Positions 56,274-64,000 of a stretch of DNA of 64,000 bases are shown in pieces; within the stretch, counting starts at the first letter, position 1; every line of letters begins with the position of its first letter. The stretch covers positions 1 through 64,000 of the forward strand of contig NZ_JPVZ01000011.1 of NCBI RefSeq assembly GCF_001662875.1, given 5' to 3'. The notes under the pieces are model-generated. The model saw only the letters and a list, made by a program, of their open reading frames with translations, searched no databases and was not told the origin of the DNA. The DNA comes from Thalassospira tepidiphila MCCC 1A03514. Lineage in GTDB: Bacteria > Pseudomonadota > Alphaproteobacteria > Rhodospirillales > Thalassospiraceae. The position numbers and the translations under genes were made by a program.

Positions 56274-57841
56274 GCTCCAAGACCAAATCCGCAGACAAAT
56301 TGCTTTTCACCAGTGCCGACTGGGACTTCGAGACGTTAAAGGCCACCTATGACGCGATTGAGGATATCGCGCTGAATGAGCTTAAGCTTGATGTCTATCC
56401 CAATCAGGTCGAGGTGATCACGTCCGAGCAGATGCTGGATGCCTATTCATCAATCGGCATGCCCTTGATGTATCACCACTGGTCGTTTGGCAAACGCTTC
56501 GTGCGCGATGATGTGATGTATCGCAAGGGATATCAGGGGCTGGCCTATGAGATCGTGATCAATTCCAACCCTTGCATTTCCTATGTGATGGAAGAAAACA
56601 CCATCGTGATGCAGGCGCTGGTGATCGCGCATGCGGCGTTTGGCCATAACCATTTCTTCAAGAACAACTATCTGTTCAAGCAATGGACGGATGCCGACGG
56701 CATTCTGGATTATCTGCAATTTGCCAAAAGCTATATCGCCAAGTGCGAGGACCGATACGGCTTTGACGCGGTGGAACGGATTCTGGATGCCGCACACGCC
56801 CTGATGGATCAGGGGGTGAACCGCTATTCCCGGCCGGAAAAACCCAACTTGGCGGCCGAGCTAAAGCGTGAACGTGAACGCGCCAAGTATGAAGACGAGA
56901 CATACAACGATCTGTGGCGCACCCTGCCCCAGCCTAATCCGGGTGATCAGGATATGGACGAGCTTAAGCGCAAGATGCGGGTCGAGGAACGCCGTGCGCA
57001 GTTCGGCTTGCCGGAAGAAAACCTGCTTTATTTCCTCGAAAAGAATGCCCCGACCTTGCAAGCGTGGGAGCGTGAGATTTTGCGCATCGTGCGCAATATC
57101 GGGCAGTATTTCTATCCGCAGAAACAGACCAAGATGATGAATGAAGGCTGTGCGTGCTATGTGCATTACGCCATCATGAACAGTCTGTATGACAAGGGTC
57201 TGATTTCCGAGGGTGCTATGATGGAGTTCATCGATTACCATTCGCGCGTCGTGTTTCAGGCCGAATATGATGATCAACGCTATTCGGGTTTCAACCCCTA
57301 TGCGCTTGGCTTTGCGATGATGCAGGACATCCACCGCATCTGTGTTGATCCGACCGAGGAAGACCATAAATGGTTCCCCGATATCGCCGGCAACAATGAG
57401 CCAGTCGAGACCCTGAAAGAAGCGTGGGCGCATTACCGGGATGAAAGCTTTATCCTGCAATTCCTGTCGCCCAAGGTCATGCGCGACATGCGGATGTTCA
57501 TGATTGATGATCTCAGTTCATCACCGCACCTCGAAGTCGCGGCCATCCATGATGATAATGGGTATCGCAAGGTGCGCCGGTCCTTGGCCCGCATGCATGA
57601 CATTTCAGTGCGCGAGCCCGACATGCAGGTGGTCGATGTCGATATCCGCGGCAACCGCCAGCTTTACATCCAGCATACCGAACATGAAGGCATCCGCCTT
57701 GAAAAGTCGGAAGCGGAAATGACGCTGGGCTATATCGGGCAGTTGTGGGGCTATGGCGTTACCTTGCAGGCGGTCGATTATGAAAGCGGCGAAATCCTGC
57801 ATGAGGTGAATTACACACCGGATGATCTGGTCGGCAACTAA
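56270..57841 (+). CDS. SpoVR family protein (YcgB)
   Basis: A protein of 523 residues. It contains the conserved MYHHWSFGKRF, AFGHNHFFKNNYLFKQWTDA, and NEGCACYVHYAIMNSLYD blocks of SpoVR/YcgB proteins, which are widespread partners of PrkA and YeaH. The His-rich motifs suggest metal binding. Its function in non-sporulating bacteria is linked to stress and protein phosphorylation. A terminator follows at 57874. Confidence 0.95.
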   Translation: MSSKTKSADKLLFTSADWDFETLKATYDAIEDIALNELKLDVYPNQVEVITSEQMLDAYSSIGMPLMYHHWSFGKRFVRDDVMYRKGYQGLAYEIVINSNPCISYVMEENTIVMQALVIAHAAFGHNHFFKNNYLFKQWTDADGILDYLQFAKSYIAKCEDRYGFDAVERILDAAHALMDQGVNRYSRPEKPNLAAELKRERERAKYEDETYNDLWRTLPQPNPGDQDMDELKRKMRVEERRAQFGLPEENLLYFLEKNAPTLQAWEREILRIVRNIGQYFYPQKQTKMMNEGCACYVHYAIMNSLYDKGLISEGAMMEFIDYHSRVVFQAEYDDQRYSGFNPYALGFAMMQDIHRICVDPTEEDHKWFPDIAGNNEPVETLKEAWAHYRDESFILQFLSPKVMRDMRMFMIDDLSSSPHLEVAAIHDDNGYRKVRRSLARMHDISVREPDMQVVDVDIRGNRQLYIQHTEHEGIRLEKSEAEMTLGYIGQLWGYGVTLQAVDYESGEILHEVNYTPDDLVGN

Positions 57842-57873
57842 CCACAACCTTCGGGCAAAAAAACAGACCTTTG

Positions 57874-57905
57874 AAATCCGCGCCCCAAATGGGTGCGGAT
57901 TTTTA
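57874..57905 (+). terminator. Intrinsic terminator after spoVR
   Basis: AAATCCGC (57874-57881) pairs with GCGGATTT (57895-57902), with inner CCCC/GGG(G) pairing, followed by TTTTTAATTT. It ends the prkA operon. Confidence 0.88.
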
Positions 57906-58246
57906 ATTTCGGGTTTGGAAACAGCGGAACCGATCAGGCGATGGATAGTGATTTCATTAGGTTGCCTGTTATTCCCTCCGCCCGGACTTCCGTCTTCATT
58001 GAACCGTCATGCATTATCGAGCAACTCCGAATTGATAGATCGGTCAATTGCGGTACAATAGCATCACGGGAGTTTGAAAGAATAATCGTTCCAAATCAGG
58101 CGTCTGTGACGGTTGGCACATCGCTTTGGCGGCCAAGCTTTTATCTTTCCGATGTAATCAGCCCCACCCTAATGGGGTACAAGAATAATACTGAGCATCT
58201 GCCGCGCCGGGGGACCGCATTCCGGCACGTTGAGGGAGACCACATT
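57906..58246. other. 341-nt upstream region of the oxidase operon
   Basis: No gene. A weak hairpin CCCC-ACCCTAAT-GGGG near 58160-58180 and several AT-rich blocks are visible. It should contain the promoter and any metal- or redox-responsive operator of the multicopper oxidase operon, but no known consensus was found by eye. Confidence 0.4.
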
Positions 58247-59779
58247 ATGATCACGCGTCGCGGACTCTTGAAAGGGTCGGCTGCAGCGACCGTTGCTGCA
58301 GGCATTGCGCCAATGCCATGGCTTGTTTCGCCATCGAATGCGATGGAAACAATCGCAAGCCAATCCCCCATCGGCATTACAGACGATCTGCCCAACCCGA
58401 TGGAAATCCATTCGGTTGATGGGCGCCTGAAAGCCGATTTCTTTATGGATGCCAGCGACTATTCGCTGCCAAGCGGGCCTGCCAAGCTTCGCATTTTCAA
58501 CGCATCCATTCCCGGCCCGACCATTCGCATGAAACCCGGCGACACATTGGAACTGGCATTTGAAAACCGCATGCCGCCCAACAAGGATGCCGGCGAGGAC
58601 GTGGTCACGAATGTGCCCAACCGGTTTAACACTACCAACGTCCATTATCACGGCTTCCATGTCAGCCCGCGCGGCAACAGCGATAACGTCTATTTGCAGA
58701 TCGAACCGGGGCAGAGTTTTAACTATGTCGTGAAGTTGCCCGTTGATCACCCGGCGGGCAATTACTGGTATCACCCCCATCGCCACGGATCGGTTTCGGC
58801 ACAGGTTGCATCGGGTGCGGCGGGCATGGCGATCATTGGTGGCACGCTTGACGAAGTCCCTGAAATCGCTGCTGCCCTTGAACGCGTTCTTGTGCTTCAG
58901 GCACCGATCCCGGGCATTGACGGATTGCTTGAAAGTGAAAAGCCGATTTGGCCACTGGATGCCGAACGCGACTTCCTTGTGAATGGTCAGTACCGCCCGA
59001 AAATCTATATCCGCGAAGGCGAAGTTCAGCATTGGAGATTGCTGAACGCGGGCGATGCGCAGTTCATCCCGTTGCGCGCAGATGGCATGGAAATGCATCT
59101 GATTGGTCTGGATGGCAACCCGTTGCCCAAGGCCGAAGAAACCGAAGAATTCCTGTTGGCACCGGGCAACCGCGCGAACCTTTTGATCAAGGGTGTTAAA
59201 ACCGGCACCTATGCGCTGCGCCGTCCGGCCTTCATGCAGGGCAAGGCCAGCCTGCCCGAAGAACATCTTGCCGATATCATCGTGATTGCGGCCGATGATC
59301 CGCGCGTTGGCAATGGCATCAAATTCGGCAAATCAATTCCGACGGGGGATTTGCCCAAGAACGAGATTCTGACCGACATCACCGATGATGAAGTCACCAA
59401 CAGGCGTAAGTTCGTTCTGGGTGTGAAGGATGTGTCGGGTTTCTTTGACGACACCGAATTTACCATCAACGGTCAGGGGTTTGATCCAAGGCGTGATGAC
59501 GTTGTCGCCAAACTGGGCGCGGTCGAGGAATGGACGCTGATCAACACCACACCCTTCCCCCATCCATTGCATATCCACGTGAACCCATTTCAGGTCGTCT
59601 CGATCAATGGTGAACCGGATGAACGCAAACCCTGGATGGACACCATTGCCGTTCCGGCAGCGGGAACCGTGACATTCCGCACCCGCTTTGTCGATTTTAC
59701 CGGCCGCTACGTTATGCATTGCCACATCCTGCCGCATGAAGACACCGGCATGATGATCAACGTCAATATCGAGGTATGA
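58247..59779 (+). CDS. Tat-exported multicopper oxidase
   Basis: An enzyme of 510 residues that couples one-electron oxidation of a substrate to reduction of O2 to water in the periplasm. The Tat signal is MITRRGLLKGSAAATV. All four copper-binding clusters are present: HYHGFH (133-138), WYHPHRHG, HPLHIHVNPF and the final HCHILPHEDTGMM (from 491). The ATG at 58247 begins the Tat peptide; a longer frame upstream lacks any ribosome site. The substrate could be Cu(I), Mn or a phenolic; this cannot be read from the sequence. It heads a six-gene operon. Confidence 0.92.
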   Translation: MITRRGLLKGSAAATVAAGIAPMPWLVSPSNAMETIASQSPIGITDDLPNPMEIHSVDGRLKADFFMDASDYSLPSGPAKLRIFNASIPGPTIRMKPGDTLELAFENRMPPNKDAGEDVVTNVPNRFNTTNVHYHGFHVSPRGNSDNVYLQIEPGQSFNYVVKLPVDHPAGNYWYHPHRHGSVSAQVASGAAGMAIIGGTLDEVPEIAAALERVLVLQAPIPGIDGLLESEKPIWPLDAERDFLVNGQYRPKIYIREGEVQHWRLLNAGDAQFIPLRADGMEMHLIGLDGNPLPKAEETEEFLLAPGNRANLLIKGVKTGTYALRRPAFMQGKASLPEEHLADIIVIAADDPRVGNGIKFGKSIPTGDLPKNEILTDITDDEVTNRRKFVLGVKDVSGFFDDTEFTINGQGFDPRRDDVVAKLGAVEEWTLINTTPFPHPLHIHVNPFQVVSINGEPDERKPWMDTIAVPAAGTVTFRTRFVDFTGRYVMHCHILPHEDTGMMINVNIEV

Positions 59780-59781
59780 TG

Positions 59782-60120
59782 ATGCGATCCTTTGCACACA
59801 CCGCCAGCTTCACCGCGGCCATCATGATCGCATGGTCCGCCTTTTCCGTGACAGATGCCAAGGCCGATGATGCCAAACCCGATGCGATGCCAACCGCGGC
59901 TTCGCAATGCCTTTCGTGTCACGGCACCAACGGCAACCCGGCCCTTAAGGATGTTCCGATCTTGTTGGGTCAACAGCCGCTTTATCTTGAAAACGCCATT
60001 CGCGCCTATCAGGAAGGTCGCCGCACCGGCGGTCAGGCGCTTGTCATGCATGAAATCGTCAAAGACCTGAGCGATGCGGACATCAAAGCCATCGCCACCT
60101 GGTTCGGAGGAACACAATAA
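59782..60120 (+). CDS. Small c-type cytochrome
   Basis: An exported protein of 112 residues with signal peptide (about 1-28) and one heme site CLSCH, with a downstream LVMHEIVKDLSDADIKAIAT that supplies the distal Met/His region. It would carry electrons in the periplasm for the flavoprotein dehydrogenase encoded downstream or for the oxidase upstream. The start at 59782 has GAGG 7 nt upstream; ATGs at 59776 and 59779 are alternatives. Its ATG region overlaps the oxidase stop. Confidence 0.82.
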   Translation: MRSFAHTASFTAAIMIAWSAFSVTDAKADDAKPDAMPTAASQCLSCHGTNGNPALKDVPILLGQQPLYLENAIRAYQEGRRTGGQALVMHEIVKDLSDADIKAIATWFGGTQ

Positions 60121-60815
60121 TGAAACGTCTTATGCTTCCTGCACTTGCCGGTCTGATGATGGCCGCCCCGATGATGCACGCATCGGCAGATGAGTTGATT
60201 TATCTGACCGATGACAAGGGCACCGAGATTTTCATGGATGCCGAATTTACCGGCCCCTATTTCGAACTGGCGAGCTACCTTGAAAGCGAACACATCCTGA
60301 CGTTCTGTGGCCCGGCCAGTATTGCCGCGACCATGAACAGTCTGGGTGTCGAACGCCCACAGCCCTATCGCCTGTATCCGTGGGGCCTGTTTACCCAGGA
60401 AACGGTGTTCACCCCGGAAAACCAGAAGGTCAAATCCTATGCCATGGTGGAGCATGATGGCCTGATCCTGAGCCAGATTGCCACCTTCTTTGAAAATCTG
60501 GGTGTGAAGGCAAAATACCATCACGCCAACAACTTTGATGAAGCTTGGCTGCGCGACACCATCAAGGCCGCACTTGCCGACCCGGACAAGCGACTGGTGG
60601 CAAACTATTCACGCAAACCGATCGGTCAGGTCGGTGACGGGCATGTTTCGCCGATCGCCGCCTATGACGAGGATACCGACCGCGTACTCGTTCTTGATGT
60701 TGCCAAATACAAATACCCGCCGGTCTGGATGACCATCGAAGACCTGCGCACCGCGATGGCAACGATTGATAGCGGATCGAACAAGGCACGCGGCCTTGTC
60801 GTGGTAAGCAAATGA
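60120..60815 (+). CDS. Exported phytochelatin-synthase-like protein
   Basis: A protein of 231 residues with signal peptide (about 1-23). The papain-like catalytic triad of the PCS family is visible: C63 in TFCGPAS, H175 in GDGHVSP and D193 in VLVLDVAKYKYPP. The His to Asp distance of 18 is the same as in plant phytochelatin synthase (H162 and D180 there); Cys to His is 112 compared with 106. Bacterial members mostly hydrolyse glutathione to gamma-Glu-Cys. Export to the periplasm is notable because glutathione also reaches that compartment. It lies in the middle of an electron-transfer operon. Confidence 0.85.
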   Translation: MKRLMLPALAGLMMAAPMMHASADELIYLTDDKGTEIFMDAEFTGPYFELASYLESEHILTFCGPASIAATMNSLGVERPQPYRLYPWGLFTQETVFTPENQKVKSYAMVEHDGLILSQIATFFENLGVKAKYHHANNFDEAWLRDTIKAALADPDKRLVANYSRKPIGQVGDGHVSPIAAYDEDTDRVLVLDVAKYKYPPVWMTIEDLRTAMATIDSGSNKARGLVVVSK

Positions 60816-61270
60816 AGATTTCACGACGCGCCCTTTTAGGGTCAATCTCGTTATTGCCACTGGCCCCCGCTGCCACCCGTGCACAGGCACTGGGCAGCAA
60901 TGCGGTGTTCTATGACATTGTGCGTCAGATTGGCGGCATTCCCGATATTTCGGATCATCTTCTGGATGCCGCCAATGACGAGTTCCTTACGACTTACGGT
61001 GCGGCGGCCCAGCGTGAATTCGTTTATGCGCTGCGTACCGGTGCGATTGCCGAACGCATCAAACAAGCCAGCCCGGAAATTCAGGAACAGGCCGCCTTCG
61101 TTGCCCGTCTGCTTTATACCGGCGAAGTGATGCGTGATGGCGCCTATAAGGCGATCTATTATCCCTGGTGCCTTGGTTGGAAATCCCTGACATTTGCCAC
61201 CGCACCCGGCACCTGTGGCGGCCCGGCCTTTGGTCATTGGGCCCACCATCCGGTCACGGGGGATATGTGA
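60812..61270 (+). CDS. Small subunit of a flavoprotein dehydrogenase (sugar dehydrogenase small-subunit-like)
   Basis: A protein of 152 residues with a Tat-like signal (MKISRRALLGSISLLPLAPA), short, helical, ending with YYPWCLGWKSLTFATAPGTC. The pattern fits the gamma/small subunits that escort GMC-type flavoprotein dehydrogenases (gluconate, sorbitol and fructose dehydrogenases) through Tat export. The gene lies immediately before the large subunit with TGATG overlap. The identity as small subunit is by context plus signature. Confidence 0.75.
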   Translation: MKISRRALLGSISLLPLAPAATRAQALGSNAVFYDIVRQIGGIPDISDHLLDAANDEFLTTYGAAAQREFVYALRTGAIAERIKQASPEIQEQAAFVARLLYTGEVMRDGAYKAIYYPWCLGWKSLTFATAPGTCGGPAFGHWAHHPVTGDM

Positions 61271-62874
61271 TGGAAGCAACCGTTGTCATCATCGGATCGG
61301 GCATGGCCGGGTCGCATCTGGCCTATAGCCTTGTGCAAAAGGGCATCGATGTCATCATGCTCGAAGCAGGGCCGAAACGCACGCGCGCCGAGAACCTGAA
61401 AACCTTCTATGAAAACCCGGTCAAGGGACCACAGTCGCCTTATCCGTCAGAGCCCTATGCGCCGCACCCCGAAGACGGGAAGTATAACGACTTCTATGTT
61501 CAGGGCGGCCCCGATCAATTTATCGGTGCGTATCTGCGTTTGTTTGGCGGCACGACCTGGCACTGGACCGGCTTTGCCGACCGGTTGCGCCCACATGACT
61601 TCACCATGAAGTCGACCTATGGCGTTTCACGCGATTGGCCGATCAATTATGACCTTCTGGTGCCCTATTACATCGAAGCTGAAAAACGCTGGGGTGTTGC
61701 GGGTGATCCGAATTATCCGTGGGGCGCGCCGCGCGATGGCGCCCCTTATCAGATGCCACCGATCCCGATGAGCTATATGGATCAGAAGGTCACCGAGGCA
61801 CTGGATAAACTGGGTCTGCATTCAGCCCCGTTTTCCCATGCCCGCAATTCCGAGATTTACGACAAGCGCCCGGTTTGTTGCGGCAACAATACCTGTGTGC
61901 CGATCTGCCCGATTGGCGCGAAATATGACGCATCGGTTCACGCCCAAAAGGCCGAAGACCTTGGCGTCCGGGTTGAGACCGAAGCACTGGTCACCTTTGT
62001 CGAGGTCGGTGATGATCAAAAGATCAGCCGTGTGAAGGTCCGCAAACCTGACGGGTCGGAATTCTGGGTAACGGGGAAATACTTTGCCGTTTGTTGCCAT
62101 GCAATTGAAAACCCGCGCCTTCTTTTGAACTCGGCACAGGACAATGCCCCCAAGGGTGTCGCCAACAGTTCCGATGCAGTCGGACGTAATCTTTTGACGC
62201 AAGCCAACCAGGACAGCTGGGGCATGCTTGATGAGCAAATATTCCCCTATCGCGGTCCACAGCAGACCGGTGGTCTGGTAGAATTGCGTGATGGTGACTT
62301 CCGATCCGATTATGCCGCGGTTGGCACCAGCTTCATGAATGATGGCTGGTCGGGCAATTCCGATGCCACCAATCTGGCGAAGGATCTGATTAAAAAGGGC
62401 ATGGTTGGTCAGGAACTGGCCAATGCCATCAATGATCAGATTTCCCGACATCTGCGGTTAAACAGCTCGGCCGAGGTTTTGGCGAACTGGAACAACCGGG
62501 TCGAGCTTGCCGATGAAAAGGACAGTTCGGGCATTCCGCGTCCGAAAGTGACTTTTACCCTTGATGACTACACCAAAAAGGGCTTGGCAAATGCGCTTGA
62601 GGTCAACCGCAAGATCTTTGCCACCCTTGGTGTGGCCGATATGCAGACCGATAAACCGTATCTGTCGAATGCGATTATTGGTGGAACCACGATCATGGGC
62701 TCGGACCCGAAAACATCGGTCGTGAACGCGGATCTTGTCGCGCATGATCACAGCAATCTTTATATTCTGGGATCAAGTTCGCATGTAACAACACCGGTCA
62801 ATGCCCCGTCCTTGACCATTGCCGCACTGGCGATCCGTGCGGCTGATCATATGGCCGATGCATTGACCAAATGA
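61270..62874 (+). CDS. GMC-family flavoprotein dehydrogenase, large subunit
   Basis: A flavoenzyme of 534 residues. The FAD-binding dinucleotide fold is VVIIGSGMAGSHLAYSLVQK, the GMC signature is FGGTTWHWTGFADRLRP, and a C-terminal SSHVTTPVNAPSLTIAALAI holds the catalytic His region. A cysteine cluster VCCGNNTCVPICPIGAKYD could bind an iron-sulfur centre, as in membrane-bound gluconate 2-dehydrogenases. Together with the small subunit and the cytochrome it probably oxidises a sugar or alcohol in the periplasm. The substrate is unknown. Confidence 0.88.
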   Translation: MEATVVIIGSGMAGSHLAYSLVQKGIDVIMLEAGPKRTRAENLKTFYENPVKGPQSPYPSEPYAPHPEDGKYNDFYVQGGPDQFIGAYLRLFGGTTWHWTGFADRLRPHDFTMKSTYGVSRDWPINYDLLVPYYIEAEKRWGVAGDPNYPWGAPRDGAPYQMPPIPMSYMDQKVTEALDKLGLHSAPFSHARNSEIYDKRPVCCGNNTCVPICPIGAKYDASVHAQKAEDLGVRVETEALVTFVEVGDDQKISRVKVRKPDGSEFWVTGKYFAVCCHAIENPRLLLNSAQDNAPKGVANSSDAVGRNLLTQANQDSWGMLDEQIFPYRGPQQTGGLVELRDGDFRSDYAAVGTSFMNDGWSGNSDATNLAKDLIKKGMVGQELANAINDQISRHLRLNSSAEVLANWNNRVELADEKDSSGIPRPKVTFTLDDYTKKGLANALEVNRKIFATLGVADMQTDKPYLSNAIIGGTTIMGSDPKTSVVNADLVAHDHSNLYILGSSSHVTTPVNAPSLTIAALAIRAADHMADALTK

Positions 62875-64000
62875 ATACACCACTCAAACAACTGATCCTA
62901 ATCGAAACAGGGCTTCTTGCCCTGTTCGTTCTTCTGGGCAACGGAATGCGATCTGTCGCAACCATGACCGTTTCCGTCTCCCAGGGTGAGTTTGCAAGCT
63001 TCCTGAATATCTCGGTCGAACGCACCGATATCCTGATTGAAGTCCTGATTGGCGGTGCTGTTATGGCACTCGCCATCGCGCCCTTTGTGATAAACAGTCA
63101 CACGGCGCGCAAGGTCTGCCTTGCCACCGCTGTCCTTGCCAGTGCCAGCTATGCCGCTGTCGGGCTGACCATGCACTGGGACCCGGCCCTTTCCGTACGT
63201 GAAATCATTGTTCTGGCCAGTTTCTGCATGGGTGGCTTTGCGATTTCGTTCTTTGCCCCGCTGGCACAGCTTGCGATCAGCCAGGCCAAGACGGATCGCG
63301 AAAAATCGATGCTGACAACGGTGTGGACCGCCGCCCAGCCGATGGCGTTTCTGATTGCGCCACAGCTGGTTAAATATGTCGCCTTTGATGTCGGCACCGG
63401 GAATTACTTCCTGATTCTGGCCGTGATGCCGATCCTGTTCTTGTTGATCATGCCGATGGTGATGGGCACCGCCGATGGGGCTGCCATGCCAACAAACACC
63501 GGCAATACCGGCGCAAAACAGGCGCCCAACTGGAAACTGATCGGTCTGTTTCTTTCGGTCGTTATCATTTTCGAAGCATGGACAACCGCCAACAGCTTCC
63601 TTGGTGTTGAAAGCCTGACAGGGCTTGGCCTGATGTCGGCTTTCCTTGTTCTGTCGGCTATTTTGTATTTCAGTGTGAAATCGGCAATGCCGCACGACAC
63701 CAAATTGCCGTCTGATGCGATTTTCCTGTTGGTGGTGTTATTCATCCTCGAAATTCCGACCACCGGTGTTTACGACACCGCATATCTTGTGCGGCATTTG
63801 TGCTCGTCAGAATTGATTGATGATCGCGCGACCCTTGGTGCGGCCAGTCAGGTGATCATGGTGTTTGCCGCCGGGGCCCTGATTGCACGTAACCCGGTCT
63901 GGCGCGAACGTCTTTGGCTGCTTGCCATTCCATGTCTGATCGTTTCATCGGTTGCGACGATCTTCTACCCCTACCCCGCAACGGATGCGGCCCTGTTCTA
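62871..64000 (+). CDS. Membrane transporter, MFS-like, C terminus outside the window
   Basis: The frame (376 codons in the window) starts with ATGA overlap with the dehydrogenase gene and continues open to the edge. It has about 10 hydrophobic spans, with no signature that names the substrate. The pattern (LILIETGLLALFVLLGNGMR, then VLIGGAVMALAIAPFVI) fits a major facilitator-type permease. It may export or import the substrate or product of the operon. Confidence 0.75.
   Translation, partial: MNTPLKQLILIETGLLALFVLLGNGMRSVATMTVSVSQGEFASFLNISVERTDILIEVLIGGAVMALAIAPFVINSHTARKVCLATAVLASASYAAVGLTMHWDPALSVREIIVLASFCMGGFAISFFAPLAQLAISQAKTDREKSMLTTVWTAAQPMAFLIAPQLVKYVAFDVGTGNYFLILAVMPILFLLIMPMVMGTADGAAMPTNTGNTGAKQAPNWKLIGLFLSVVIIFEAWTTANSFLGVESLTGLGLMSAFLVLSAILYFSVKSAMPHDTKLPSDAIFLLVVLFILEIPTTGVYDTAYLVRHLCSSELIDDRATLGAASQVIMVFAAGALIARNPVWRERLWLLAIPCLIVSSVATIFYPYPATDAALF

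Noticed and set aside
58169-59266. Minus-strand open frame of 365 codons
   Set aside because: Antisense to the multicopper oxidase with its complete copper motifs.

Overview
The window looks like the chromosome of an alphaproteobacterium, probably a marine Rhodospirillales such as Thalassospira (inference from gene content and codon use, not a database match). The left edge is the standard arrangement tuf / tRNA-Gly(TCC) / tRNA-Tyr(GTA), reading left, divergent from rlmB and then tRNA-Thr(TGT).

From 1552 to 44786 a prophage of about 43.2 kb sits in the 3' end of tRNA-Thr. A 17-bp direct repeat flanks it, an integrase gene lies at the left end and an excisionase-like gene at the right end. 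An immunity region at 33.0-34.6 kb divides it. The leftward arm (33.2 to 2.7 kb, minus strand) runs cro-like, CII-like, replication and recombination (RusA, a winged-helix regulator, an MT-A70 methylase, a RepA-like helicase and a 10-bp repeat array that looks like an origin), packaging (small and large terminase), head (portal, Bbp19-like, scaffold-like, major capsid, Bbp16-like cement), T7-type tail tube and internal virion proteins, tail fibre, and lysis. This is a temperate podovirus of Bordetella BPP-1/T7-like plan. I find no reverse transcriptase or diversity-generating retroelement and no phage RNA polymerase. The rightward arm (34.6 to 44.7 kb, plus strand) holds small coupled genes, an HNH protein, a RecE-like exonuclease with RecT, an XRE regulator, a C5 cytosine methyltransferase, ASCH-like and Gp37/Gp68 proteins, a J-domain protein and the putative excisionase. 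The repressor has lost both residues of the S24 catalytic dyad. A structured C4-like RNA lies beside the rightward early promoter.

From 44.8 kb the host chromosome resumes. It holds a GFA-family protein, then a leftward operon for a TRAP transporter (DctP, DctQ, DctM) with a PEP mutase/isocitrate lyase-family enzyme. Next come a GNAT protein, an XRE-cupin regulator, a divergent RidA/TetR pair with three matching operators, and a rhodanese. Then follow the conserved prkA - yeaH - spoVR stress/starvation operon and a tightly coupled operon at 58.2-64.0 kb. That last operon encodes a Tat-exported multicopper oxidase, a c-type cytochrome, an exported phytochelatin-synthase-like protein, small and large subunits of a GMC flavoprotein dehydrogenase, and a membrane transporter cut by the window edge. 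It is the most unusual host gene set here and the best candidate for an undescribed system.
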